From contig JBCBJZ010000080.1 in assembly GCA_038522635.1 (NCBI GenBank), positions 1-16,335 on the forward strand: a DNA stretch of 16,335 bases, written 5' to 3'. The DNA comes from JBCBJZ01 sp038522635. GTDB taxonomy: Bacteria; Pseudomonadota; Alphaproteobacteria; Rhizobiales; Hyphomicrobiaceae. Made by a program: the position numbers and the translations under genes. Below the pieces are notes generated by a model. That model saw only the letters and a list, made by a program, of their open reading frames with translations, searched no databases and had not been told where the DNA came from. The stretch's first letter is position 1; each line of letters opens with the position of its first letter. This document shows, piece after piece, positions 1 to 7,240 of the stretch.

Positions 1-1507
1 AGACGCCACTCATCAGACGCTGGCGGTCGACGGTGGCGCGCTCCACCACTTCGGCCTGATTCTGCAGGATGTGCTCCATGCGATTGAGGCGTTCGTTCGC
101 GGCCGTCCAGTTGCGCTCGCGCTCGTGCATCGAGCGGTTCATGTCGACGCGCTGTTTTTCGAGGGCCGCTTCAAAGCGCTCGATGTGGTCGGTGCCGAGG
201 CCCTCGCCACCTTCGCTGATCAGCATGGGCGCTGGCATGGCTTCAAGCCGCTCAGCAAGCGAGGCTTCAAGATGCTCCATCCGGTTCAGCAGCGGTTGGG
301 CCACCGTCTCGGCGAAATACGCGCGCTGGCTTGATGCTGTGCGCTCAGCGATACCCGTCTCCAGCGCGCCGACCGCCTTGCGCATGTCGGCATGCTGGCC
401 ATCGAGGGCCGCTTCGACCTTGCGCACCTGGTCTTGAAGGCTCGTCCAGCCGTCCGTGATCCCGACTAGGCGCCCGTCCACGCTTTGCTCAAAGCGGCGG
501 ATGCGTTCGTTGATCGAGGCGGTGAGCGCGCCATCATCGCGCGCAGGCACAGGCTCGCGTTCAGCAAGTTCGCGCAGGTCACGCAGTTGGTGCGCGACCG
601 TATCGCGCAGGCCGCTCGTCTCCTTACGGTGGGAGCCGATATCACGCTGCAGATCGCCGATCAGGCCTTTGATCTGGCGGCGTTCATCGTCCAGGTCGCT
701 CATCTGGCGGCGCACCTGGTCTTCCAGCGCAACCAGCCGGTCGACGATGCGACTGTCATCGCGCTCGCGCACACGCTCGATGATCCGCGCAGGCTCCGGC
801 GTCGGCTCCGGCCGCGGTGCGGGTGCGACGGGCTGCGGACGCTCTTCGGCCGGCTCTGGGCGCGCCGCACGGGGCGGCTGCTGGCGGTAAAGCGGCTCAA
901 CTTCGATCGTGTGGGTTGCGGCCGTCGGTGCGCGGTTGCCATCGGTATCGGCGTGACGCGTGAGGACAGCGACGCCTGGATGGTCGATGTCATAGTGCAT
1001 CAGCACGCGCACGAGGTCCTGAACCTCGATGGCGCCACCTTCGCGCTGGCCGGCCGCATCACCGGCAAGCCGCAACGCGGCCTTGAACTCAGACGACGTC
1101 AGCGGCAAATCGGCAGAGCCCGGGCCACGGGCTGACGTTTCCGAGATCAGCGCAAGCACGTCGCGCCGCAACGTCACGTGATCGATGTTGTAGCGCTCAC
1201 GCAAGTATTGGATCGACAGGTTTACCCGCGTCATGCCGTGGACGACGTGCTGCAGGAGCACTTCAGGCGCGTGATACGCCTGCGCGATCTCGTGGGCCGC
1301 GTTGCAGATGGCAAGCACGGTGTCATCGACGTAGAGCGTCGAAGAGCGCGTGCGCCCACTCGCGGGCGGATGATAGCGCGTGCCATTCGAGCCCGGCACA
1401 TGAACACCATTCGCGTGACTCGCGCGCTCCGGTTCGTACCGCTCCCGGGCCGAGACCGCGCGGCTTTGCGGCAAGCGCAGGTCCATGTCATCACCACGAT
1501 AGCTCAT
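1..1507 (-). CDS. Clp-N-like / coiled-coil protein, 3' end cut off by the window edge
   Basis: The frame is open from 1507 to the left edge: 502 codons without a stop, so the C-terminus is missing. Residues 58-122 and 138-186 look like the two helical repeats of a Clp N-terminal domain (LYVDDTVLAICNAAHEIA, then PEVLLQHVVHGMTRVN and LRRDVLALISE). Residues 205-242 are a Pro/Ala/Glu/Arg linker with PEPAEERPQP and PRPEPTPEPA. From about 243 onward the protein is charged, Leu-spaced helix typical of coiled coil. No AAA+ motif, signal peptide or membrane segment is visible in this part. Start 1507 is preferred because GGAG lies 8 bases upstream; an in-frame ATG at 1528 would add seven residues. I recall similar Clp-N plus coiled-coil proteins in Bradyrhizobium-type genomes, but no function. 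The gene is certain; a scaffold or adaptor role would be speculation. Confidence 0.85.
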   Translation of the reverse strand, partial: MSYRGDDMDLRLPQSRAVSARERYEPERASHANGVHVPGSNGTRYHPPASGRTRSSTLYVDDTVLAICNAAHEIAQAYHAPEVLLQHVVHGMTRVNLSIQYLRERYNIDHVTLRRDVLALISETSARGPGSADLPLTSSEFKAALRLAGDAAGQREGGAIEVQDLVRVLMHYDIDHPGVAVLTRHADTDGNRAPTAATHTIEVEPLYRQQPPRAARPEPAEERPQPVAPAPRPEPTPEPARIIERVRERDDSRIVDRLVALEDQVRRQMSDLDDERRQIKGLIGDLQRDIGSHRKETSGLRDTVAHQLRDLRELAEREPVPARDDGALTASINERIRRFEQSVDGRLVGITDGWTSLQDQVRKVEAALDGQHADMRKAVGALETGIAERTASSQRAYFAETVAQPLLNRMEHLEASLAERLEAMPAPMLISEGGEGLGTDHIERFEAALEKQRVDMNRSMHERERNWTAANERLNRMEHILQNQAEVVERATVDRQRLMSGV

Positions 1508-1970
1508 CGTCCAAACTCCAGCGTTCATGCCGGCACCACTCGTAACTTAGCGCGGGGCTTCAGCGCCGTGAAAGGCGCCGCCCGCTGGGGTCGTTTCGCT
1601 GCATGCCAGCACCTGTGGCGCGCACGCATCACTCGTTGATGTGCCGTGTCCGGCGGCAACATTCATCCCAACGCATCGTATCACAGGCTCGATCAAAGCC
1701 TTGACAAACGCGTCGAATTATAGATCGCGGAGTTTGGTTATAAAACTACGAACGCACGAAAGCGAGACCGAAAACGGAAGAAAAGCGTTCTTAGTCAACA
1801 TTGAAGCCGCTTTGGGCCGGTGTGCAGCATCAACCCGTGTGACAGGCATCAGGCCGGGTAACGCGGCAGGGCAACGTGAAGCGACCGCACGCGCAGACGG
1901 CCCGCTCAAGGATCCCACCCCGCTTGGCGGCGTTGCGGCGCGCGAGAGGCGTGGTATCGGCGGGACAACC
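1508..1970. other. Intergenic stretch with an A+T-rich core
   Basis: About 460 bases lie between the start of the Clp-N-like gene and the end of the SRAP gene. Both strands carry open frames here, but none has a convincing ribosome binding site or recognisable protein. Bases 1695-1800 are clearly richer in A+T than their surroundings and include TATA-like words and a short inverted pair GAACGC (1750-1755) / GCGTTC (1785-1790). This is the natural place for the promoter of the left-edge gene. I see no RNA gene or repeat. Confidence 0.5.
1717..1745 (-). promoter_or_regulatory. Candidate promoter for the left-edge gene
   Basis: The minus strand has a perfect TATAAT at 1722-1717. About 17 bases upstream the hexamer is TTTTAT (1745-1740), a poor -35 match. 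A transcript would start near 1710 and have a leader of about 200 bases before the start at 1507. On the plus strand TTGACA at 1701-1706 has no properly spaced -10. The evidence is a hexamer match only. Confidence 0.25.
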
Positions 1971-2657
1971 TCAAATCAGTTTGCGCTGCAACGGCACCGG
2001 CTGCGCATCGCTATCACGCGAGCGGTTGATGGCCGGATCGACCGCTGTGATCGTCAGATCATCTTGCGGCCACGGCTTTAACAGCGGCTCAAGCGCGGCC
2101 CGCCCCGCTTTGTCGTTCAACCCCGGATCGAGCCAGGTTTCAAAGTCCGCTTCGTGCAACAGCACCGGCATGCGGTCGTGGATCGCTTCCACCGCCGGGT
2201 TTGCAGCTGTCGTCAGGATCGCGGCGCTGTCCATTTCGCTGCCATCGGCACCCATCCATTGCTCGAAAATGCCAGCGAACGCGAAAGGCGCGTTGGTCTG
2301 GCGCGTGATCAAATGAGGCTGCTTGGCACCCTTAGGGCCGGTCCACTCGTAGAAGCCATCGGTCGGGATCAAACAGCGGCGGTACTTCATGGCGGCGCGG
2401 AAGGAGGGCTTTTCAAACGCGGTCTCGCTGCGGGCGTTGATCAGCGTGGTGAAGGCTTTAGGGTCCTTCACCCAAGGCGGGATCAACCCCCAGCGCACCA
2501 ACTCGAAGCTGCGCTCGAGTTTTGGGGTCAGGCGGATGATCCCGATCGGCTGGGTCGGCGCGATGTTGGCGCGCGGTGGGAAGGCGACCTCATTGTGGTG
2601 GGCGAAATGGGCTCGCACAGCCTCTGCGGGCGATGTGAGCATGTAGCGCGAGCACAT
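1971..2657 (-). CDS. yedK: SRAP domain protein (SOS response-associated peptidase, YedK/HMCES family)
   Basis: The 228-residue product is normal length for the family, which forms a thiazolidine crosslink with abasic sites in single-stranded DNA through its N-terminal cysteine. The key residues are present: Cys2 exposed after Met removal (MCSRYML), Asn74 in LINARSET, Glu104 in DGFYEW and His160 in HDRMPV, plus RWGLIPPWVKD at about 55-65. The start at 2657 is chosen because Cys2 must follow the initiator Met and AAGGA lies 8 bases upstream. The in-frame ATG at 2666 overlaps that site and would bury the cysteine. The gene is divergent from the Nudix gene, with about 100 bases between them. No SOS box was recognised. 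Abasic-site protection follows from the family; nothing in the sequence tests it. Confidence 0.95.
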   Translation of the reverse strand: MCSRYMLTSPAEAVRAHFAHHNEVAFPPRANIAPTQPIGIIRLTPKLERSFELVRWGLIPPWVKDPKAFTTLINARSETAFEKPSFRAAMKYRRCLIPTDGFYEWTGPKGAKQPHLITRQTNAPFAFAGIFEQWMGADGSEMDSAAILTTAANPAVEAIHDRMPVLLHEADFETWLDPGLNDKAGRAALEPLLKPWPQDDLTITAVDPAINRSRDSDAQPVPLQRKLI

Positions 2658-2665
2658 GGGTGACA

Positions 2666-2670
2666 TCCTT
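2666..2670 (-). promoter_or_regulatory. Ribosome binding site that fixes the SRAP start
   Basis: AAGGA reads on the minus strand 8 bases before ATG 2657. It directly abuts the alternative ATG at 2666, so only the downstream start is properly spaced. That start places the catalytic Cys at position 2. Confidence 0.7.
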
Positions 2671-2758
2671 TGCCGTTGTGGCGTGCGACTTTGCCGAGAA
2701 GGGGAGCGCCGCGCGTGCTAAATCATCGGCACGGATCAGCAGCGCCAAGAGCAGCGGC

Positions 2759-3226
2759 ATGACAGCAGCACATACCCCTACCAATCCCCTCGCTTCGCCC
2801 AACCTAACCTGGCCGCGCGCCGGCGTCAGCGCGGCGATCTTTCGGGAAGATCACGTCCTGATCATCCAGCGGGGCAAAGGCCCTTTGCAGGGACTTTGGA
2901 GCTTGCCGGGCGGCCATCTCCAGGCCGGCGAGACGGCACGCGCAGGGGCTGCCCGCGAGGTGCACGAAGAGACCGGCGTTGTGGCTGAGATTATGGCGCT
3001 CAACGAGGTGATCGACGTCATCCGCCACGACGACCATGGCGCGGTGGCGGTCCACTACATGATCGCCTCGTTCGTGGGTCGTTACGTGGAAGGCACCGTG
3101 GCCGCGGCGAGCGATGCGGCTGATGCGCGGTTCGTGACGCTGGATGCGCTGAATGGCTTCGCCATGACGCCGCGGGCGGGGCAGATCATCGCGCAGGCCC
3201 TCGCGCTGTTGCAGCGCCACGTGTGA
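2759..3226 (+). CDS. Nudix hydrolase
   Basis: The 155-residue protein has a complete Nudix box at residues 52-74: G52 and E58 (GX5E), then R66-E67-V-H-E70-E71-x-G73. It should therefore be a Mg-dependent pyrophosphohydrolase of a nucleoside diphosphate derivative; the substrate cannot be read from sequence. WSLPGGHLQAGE just before the catalytic helix resembles the MutT/ADP-ribose pyrophosphatase type. The start at 2759 gives a normal family length; an in-frame GTG at 2660 would add 33 atypical residues. The ribosome binding site (AAGAG) is weak, so the exact start is uncertain. It is divergent from the SRAP gene. In related alphaproteobacteria I recall a Nudix gene close to the TIGR02301 gene, as seen here with one gene between. 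Confidence 0.92.
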   Translation: MTAAHTPTNPLASPNLTWPRAGVSAAIFREDHVLIIQRGKGPLQGLWSLPGGHLQAGETARAGAAREVHEETGVVAEIMALNEVIDVIRHDDHGAVAVHYMIASFVGRYVEGTVAAASDAADARFVTLDALNGFAMTPRAGQIIAQALALLQRHV

Positions 3227-3419
3227 GGGCGTGCTCACGAAGCTGTGAGCGCTTGCGATTGGCGTTTGCGGCGACCTTAGGCTCTAGTTGCGGCTCGGCC
3301 AGCGAGGGGCAAACGTCATGGTTGGAACGAGGCGCACAGGCGTCTTCGTCAGCCGCCCATGCCAGCCGGCCCTACCCCCATCCGTCTCAACCCCTCGTCC
3401 CAACCCCTGCGGAGCGACC

Positions 3420-4451
3420 ATGCAATATCGACAGCCCAGCATGCGCCTTTCCCATGCGCGCCTCAGCGCCCTTTTCGGCGCCGCCGTGGCGTTGATGGCC
3501 TCCAGCTTAAGCGCAGCGGCCGAGCCCTCCATGTGGAAGCTACAGGGCTGGAAAACCGATTTCTCCAAGACGTCGGTGAAATGGAACGAGATCCTGTCGG
3601 GTGGCCCGCCGAAGGACGGCATCCCCTCCATCGATAAGCCGCTGTTCATGCCGCTTGGCGAAAACAAGACGGTTGCCGACATGGAACCCGTCATCACGCT
3701 TGAGCTGAACGGGGAAGCGCGCGTTTATCCGCTGCGCATTTTGATGTGGCACGAGATCGTCAACGACAAAATTGGTGCGACGCCGGTATCGGTGACCTAC
3801 TGCCCGCTGTGCAATTCCGCGATCGTGTTCGACCGGCGCGCGGGCGGCAAGACGCTGGAGTTCGGCACCACGGGCAAACTGCGCAAGTCCGACCTGGTGA
3901 TGTACGACCGCCAGACCGAGACGTGGTGGCAGCAGTTCACGGGCCAAGCGATCATCGGCGAGATGCTGGGTACGAAGCTGAAGATCATTCCTGCGCGGCT
4001 TGAATCGATGGCGGATGCCAAACGCCGCGTGCCCAAGGCTAAACTGCTGATCCCGAACAATCCCGAAATGCGGCGCTACGGATCAAACCCCTACGTTGGC
4101 TACGATGGTGCGACACGCCCGTTTCTGTATCGCGGTGAGATGCCCGATGGCATTCAGCCGCTTGCGCGCGTGGTGGTCATCAAGGAAGCCCAGCGCCAGG
4201 CCAAGCCGAAAGCGGTGTCGCTCAAGCTGTTGCGGGAAAAGGGAAAGTTCAAACTCAACGGCTACGATGTGAGCTGGCGTAAAGGCCAGGCGTCCGCGCT
4301 CGACGAAGGTGAGATTGCCAAAGGGCGTGACGTTGGAACCGTGATCGCGACGAAGCCCGGCCCTGACGGCAAGCCGGTCCTCGCCGCCTACGATGTGACC
4401 TTCGCGTTCGTGTTCCACGCGTTTCATCCCGACGGCGAGATCATCAAGTAG
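3420..4451 (+). CDS. Exported DUF3179 domain protein
   Basis: The product is 343 residues. The N-terminus is a Sec-type signal: a basic start, a hydrophobic stretch at 17-33 and a likely cut after SAAA near residue 34. The DUF3179 core follows, with YPLRILMWHEIVND (about 103-116), the two-cysteine motif TYCPLC (C128, C131) with NSAIVFDRR, the LEFGTTGKLRKSDLVMYDR stretch, and TWWQQFTGQAI. DUF3179 proteins are uncharacterised; the paired cysteines suggest a metal site or disulfide, which is inference. The start at 3420 has GGAG five bases upstream; the open frame continues further upstream but would bury the signal peptide. It lies 193 bases after the Nudix gene and about 100 before the TIGR02301 gene, all on one strand, so co-transcription with the latter is possible. 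Confidence 0.93.
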   Translation: MQYRQPSMRLSHARLSALFGAAVALMASSLSAAAEPSMWKLQGWKTDFSKTSVKWNEILSGGPPKDGIPSIDKPLFMPLGENKTVADMEPVITLELNGEARVYPLRILMWHEIVNDKIGATPVSVTYCPLCNSAIVFDRRAGGKTLEFGTTGKLRKSDLVMYDRQTETWWQQFTGQAIIGEMLGTKLKIIPARLESMADAKRRVPKAKLLIPNNPEMRRYGSNPYVGYDGATRPFLYRGEMPDGIQPLARVVVIKEAQRQAKPKAVSLKLLREKGKFKLNGYDVSWRKGQASALDEGEIAKGRDVGTVIATKPGPDGKPVLAAYDVTFAFVFHAFHPDGEIIK

Positions 4452-4553
4452 GCGTGGCCGCGGCTTCTGCTGGGCGCAATGCGCCTGCGGCGCCGGTTGA
4501 TCGATGATCGAGGGGCATTGTTGCGCGCCGCCAAAGTGCGCTATGCGACGGGT

Positions 4554-4973
4554 ATGAAGGTTCATACCCCCGCGTCGGTTCCGATTGCTGCATTGTGCGC
4601 ATGCGCGATGGCGCTCGCGCTCGCGGCAACGTCGGCGGGCATCACGCCTGCCAGCGCGCAAGCGAATGCAGATCGCCGCCCCTACGACCAACGCTTGATG
4701 CGGTTGGCGGAGATTCTGGGCGCCACGCATTATCTGCGCGAGCTTTGCGGCGCCAACGATGAACAATTGTGGCGCCAGCACATGCAGGCATTGATCAAGA
4801 CCGAGGGCTCGACCGCGCTGCGCCGGGCTGAGCTCACGCGCAACTTCAACCGCGGCTATCGCAACTACCAGCGGACCTACTCAAACTGCACCCCCTCGGC
4901 CAAGACGGCGATCCAGCGCTTCATGGACCGTGGCGCGGCGATCTCGCACGACCTTGCGACCACTGTGCGTTAG
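4554..4973 (+). CDS. Exported TIGR02301 family protein
   Basis: The 139-residue protein has a signal peptide (MKVHTPASVPIAALCACAM, cleavage near SAQ-AN at about 36) and a mature part of about 100 residues. The pattern matches the alphaproteobacterial TIGR02301 family as I remember it: YLRELCG with C65, WRQHMQALIKTE, RAELTRNFNRGYRNYQRTY, and C112 in SNCTPS. The two well-separated cysteines are a family hallmark and suggest a periplasmic disulfide. The function is unknown. The start at 4554 puts the signal sequence at the N-terminus; the upstream in-frame ATG at 4479 would add 25 charged residues before it. The ribosome binding site is poor for either start. A strong hairpin begins 37 bases after the stop. 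Confidence 0.88.
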   Translation: MKVHTPASVPIAALCACAMALALAATSAGITPASAQANADRRPYDQRLMRLAEILGATHYLRELCGANDEQLWRQHMQALIKTEGSTALRRAELTRNFNRGYRNYQRTYSNCTPSAKTAIQRFMDRGAAISHDLATTVR

Positions 4974-5009
4974 ATCATCGGACGATCGATTGGGATCATC
5001 ATCGGTGAG

Positions 5010-5049
5010 CCCAGAGCAACTTTGGGAGCATTGCGCCCGTTGCTCTGGG
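5010..5049. terminator. Stem-loop after the TIGR02301 gene
   Basis: CCCAGAGCAAC (5010-5020) and GTTGCTCTGGG (5039-5049) form a perfect 11-base-pair stem around an 18-base loop. The loop can pair further through GGGaGC and GCgCCC. It is followed by GTTGGTTGTCG rather than a T run, so it could be an imperfect intrinsic terminator or an RNA-stabilising hairpin between the TIGR02301 gene and the next small gene. Confidence 0.55.
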
Positions 5050-5194
5050 GTTGGTTGTCGACGTTCCTCGCGCATTCGCCAAGCTTTGCCCGGCCGCAAC
5101 TTAACCCTCCTGACAGTTGTTCACGCATCCCAGGCCAAGGAGCGTGCTAGAGCGGATCAGGGGTTGTTTCAGTGCGCCGGGGAGAGATGCCGTC

Positions 5195-5455
5195 ATGGCC
5201 GCCAGCCAAACGAATGATGAAGGCGCACGCGAGCGCTCACGCGCCAACCGCGAAGCGTTCGGTGTGATGCTGAAGGCTTTGCAGCGCGGCAGCGATCGAG
5301 GGCTGGAGCCTGAGGTGATGGCGTACGCTGCGCTTTACACCGGCCTGCGTGGGCTGGTGGACAGCTACAGCGAGGATGTGGTGGCCGATCTTCTGGCCGA
5401 CGTCGCGCTGCGGGTCCGTTCGGGCCACTTCACCACCGTGCAGCGCCACCACTGA
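5195..5455 (+). CDS. Small cytosolic protein of unknown function (86 aa)
   Basis: The 86-residue product starts at ATG 5195, which has a strong GGGGAGAG ribosome binding site 8 bases upstream. It has no signal peptide or membrane segment. The N-terminal 20 residues are polar and charged. Residues 21-80 are predicted mostly helical: AFGVMLKALQRG, PEVMAYAALYTGLRGLVDSY and EDVVADLLADVALRVRSG. The last part (ADLLADVALRVRSGHFT) resembles small alphaproteobacterial hypothetical proteins I remember ending in xRIRxGEFT. No function is known to me. The gene is preceded by a hairpin and converges on the LysE-type gene, so it is probably transcribed alone. The strong ribosome site and helical regularity support a real gene. 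Confidence 0.72.
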   Translation: MAASQTNDEGARERSRANREAFGVMLKALQRGSDRGLEPEVMAYAALYTGLRGLVDSYSEDVVADLLADVALRVRSGHFTTVQRHH

Positions 5456-5510
5456 GTCCGCCCCGGCAGCTCAACCACCTCATGAACCGATGCGCTCGCA
5501 CTGTCCCCGC

Positions 5511-6200
5511 CTACGCCGCAGGCGCCGTCAACGTCCCCTGCAGCCATTGGTAGGCGAGTTCGCCCAACATCAGCGCGCCGAACGCGATCAGGATGATGCC
5601 GCCGATCTGGTTGATGAGCGCCAGGCGTTGCTCATCGATCCGGTGGCGGATGCGACCGATCAGGTGTGACAGGATCATCCACCAGCCGAAGCTGCCGCCC
5701 ATGATTGCGGCCACCATGACGAGCGCTTCGAAGTTCGTTGAGATCTCCACGAACGTACTGACGCCGGCGAAAATCGCGAACAGGCCGAGCACCGCACCCG
5801 GGTTCGTGATCGTCAGGAAGAACGTCTTGGGCACGTCCCAGACGAAGTCGAAGAAGCGTGCGTTGGCATCGCGCGCGGTGGCCTCACGGTCGATGCGTTT
5901 GGGCTTGGTGAAGAAGAGCGAAGCGCCAAACACCATGACCGCGAGCCCGCCCACGAGCTGGATCGCGATGCGGTAGGTCTTGACCATATCGGAAATGACG
6001 TTCACGCCCATGGCCGCGCTGAATGCGATGAGACCATCGCCGAGCACCGCGCCGGTCCCGGCGGCAACCCCGCCCCAAAAGCCACGCGAAATAGCGCGCT
6101 GGATGCACAGCACGTTGACGGGGCCGACGGGCGCTGCCACCAAAATACCGATCACGGCGCCGACGGGAATGATCAGCAGCAGATTGGGAATACCGATCAT
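5511..6200 (-). CDS. LysE family transporter (amino acid or small-metabolite exporter)
   Basis: The 229-residue integral membrane protein matches the LysE/RhtB superfamily, whose members export amino acids or related compounds across the inner membrane. Near the N-terminus is the family motif APVGPVNVLCIQRAISRG (about 23-40). Hydrophobic segments at roughly 5-27, 42-64, 75-97, 130-152, 157-178 and 190-214 fit the six-helix plan. The charged loop KPKRIDREATARDANARFFD (about 99-118) is a cytosolic connector. TNPGAVLGLFAIFAG at about 131-145 is a second conserved loop. The substrate cannot be told. No clear ribosome binding site precedes ATG 6200. A possible small upstream ORF ends in an ATGA overlap with this start, which would explain coupled translation. 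Confidence 0.93.
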   Translation of the reverse strand: MIGIPNLLLIIPVGAVIGILVAAPVGPVNVLCIQRAISRGFWGGVAAGTGAVLGDGLIAFSAAMGVNVISDMVKTYRIAIQLVGGLAVMVFGASLFFTKPKRIDREATARDANARFFDFVWDVPKTFFLTITNPGAVLGLFAIFAGVSTFVEISTNFEALVMVAAIMGGSFGWWMILSHLIGRIRHRIDEQRLALINQIGGIILIAFGALMLGELAYQWLQGTLTAPAA

Positions 6201-6400
6201 GGGGCATCGCTCGTCGTGGCACCGCTGAAGTAAGCTGTCGGCGCGGCGACGCGGGCGGCCGGCACATCCCGTGCGGCCGTGACGGTGGCCCAGGCGGCCT
6301 TGGTGGGCGCCCTGGCGGCGAGGTCATCTTTGCGCGATGGCTTTGGATGCGGCGGGCAAGCTTGAGCGGGCAGGCGCGGCGTGATCGTCGTGAAGCGCAA
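6197..6400 (-). CDS. Possible 67-residue ORF coupled to the LysE-type gene
   Basis: A minus-strand frame starts at TTG 6400, with AAGGA at 6411-6407 and a six-base gap. It ends in a TGA that overlaps the ATG of the LysE-type gene (ATGA). The product is about 67 residues: a Pro-rich N-terminal third (QACPPHPKPS) and an Ala/Thr/Val-rich tail (KAAWATVTAARDVPAARV). Most codons in the second half end in G or C, as in real genes of this genome. I recognise no family. No ATG is available, and the same stretch could simply be GC-rich leader with chance coding character. If real, it would provide the translational coupling that the LysE-type gene seems to need. Confidence 0.3.
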   Translation of the reverse strand: MRFTTITPRLPAQACPPHPKPSRKDDLAARAPTKAAWATVTAARDVPAARVAAPTAYFSGATTSDAP

Positions 6401-6458
6401 AATCTGTCCTTGAGGCGCGAGGCTGAGACCCCGCGCGAGGTCAAAAAGGGTGATGACG

Positions 6459-7187
6459 ATGAGGCGTTCGTGGTGGTGGACCGTATCACTAGTGCTCGCT
6501 TTGCCCCTTGTCCATGCGCCCTTTGCCCCGGCGTTAGCGGCCAGCAAGAGCCAGCAGGCGCTGGACTTTTCGCGCACGGTCGGCCCCGTCGATGAAGCGC
6601 ACACAACCCGCAAGCGTCTCCAGCTGCGAACGGCGGCGAATCACCAACGGCGAAAAGACGCTCAAGCGCCGGCCAAACGCGGGAAGGCGAAGCGCGCAAC
6701 CGCGAAAGCGAAAACACCCCAACGGCGCACGTCGCTCGATGGCCTGCCGTTGCCAGTGCGGACCATCGTGGACCACATCCGCGATGCCATCGGCAGCGGC
6801 AACATCAAGCACATGAAGACCGCGATCGAGTGGAACGAACTGCCGCCGGAATTCGATGCCGAGGTGGGCGATGATCCGATCAGCCATTGGACGAAGACGT
6901 CGGCTGATGGTGCGGGGCGCACGATGCTGGCGCTGTTTGCGGATCTGCTGGACGCCGGCTACGCGCGGGTGCGCGGCGGGCGCGATATCGAGAATGGGAC
7001 GATGTATGTGTGGCCGTATTTCGCGGCCGGTTCGCTCAAAGGTCTGACGCCGGCGCAGGAAGTGCAGTTGTTGCGGTTTGCTTCGCCGGCCGATGTGAAA
7101 GCGATGAAGCGCGACGGGCGCTACCGCGGTTATGCGATCACGATCGCTGCTGATGGCACGTGGCACTCCTTCGTCAAAATGAAGTAG
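6459..7187 (+). CDS. Exported protein of unknown function with a basic linker
   Basis: The 242-residue product begins with a signal peptide (MRRSWWWTVSLVLALPLVHA, likely cut after ALA-A near 28). Residues 50-90 form a Lys/Arg/Ala-rich, probably disordered linker (RRKDAQAPAKRGKAKRATAK). A compact domain follows at about 95-242, with HIRDAIGSGNIKHMKTAIEW, MYVWPYFAAGSLKGLTPAQE, LLRFASPADVKAMKRDG and a C-terminal IAADGTWHSFVKMK. The C-terminal half resembles hypothetical periplasmic proteins of Hyphomicrobiales that I cannot name. Start 6459 is chosen because AAGGG lies about 8 bases upstream; GTG 6450 and ATG 6453 are too close to that site. It is divergent from the LysE-type gene. The basic linker might bind envelope polymers or nucleic acid, which is only a guess. 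Confidence 0.82.
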   Translation: MRRSWWWTVSLVLALPLVHAPFAPALAASKSQQALDFSRTVGPVDEAHTTRKRLQLRTAANHQRRKDAQAPAKRGKAKRATAKAKTPQRRTSLDGLPLPVRTIVDHIRDAIGSGNIKHMKTAIEWNELPPEFDAEVGDDPISHWTKTSADGAGRTMLALFADLLDAGYARVRGGRDIENGTMYVWPYFAAGSLKGLTPAQEVQLLRFASPADVKAMKRDGRYRGYAITIAADGTWHSFVKMK

Positions 7188-7240
7188 GCCTGCCGACAAA
7201 ATGCAGTGAGCCTGCGCAAGGGCGCGGTCGCGGGCCCATG

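Noticed and set aside
485..1135. 216-residue plus-strand open frame at the left edge
   Set aside because: It is antisense to the Clp-N-like coiled-coil gene, whose own frame stays open for 502 codons with a sensible domain order and a GGAG ribosome site.
1641..2081. 146-residue plus-strand frame in the gap before the SRAP gene
   Set aside because: It has no ribosome site, ends inside the antisense of the SRAP gene, and passes through the A+T-rich likely promoter region.
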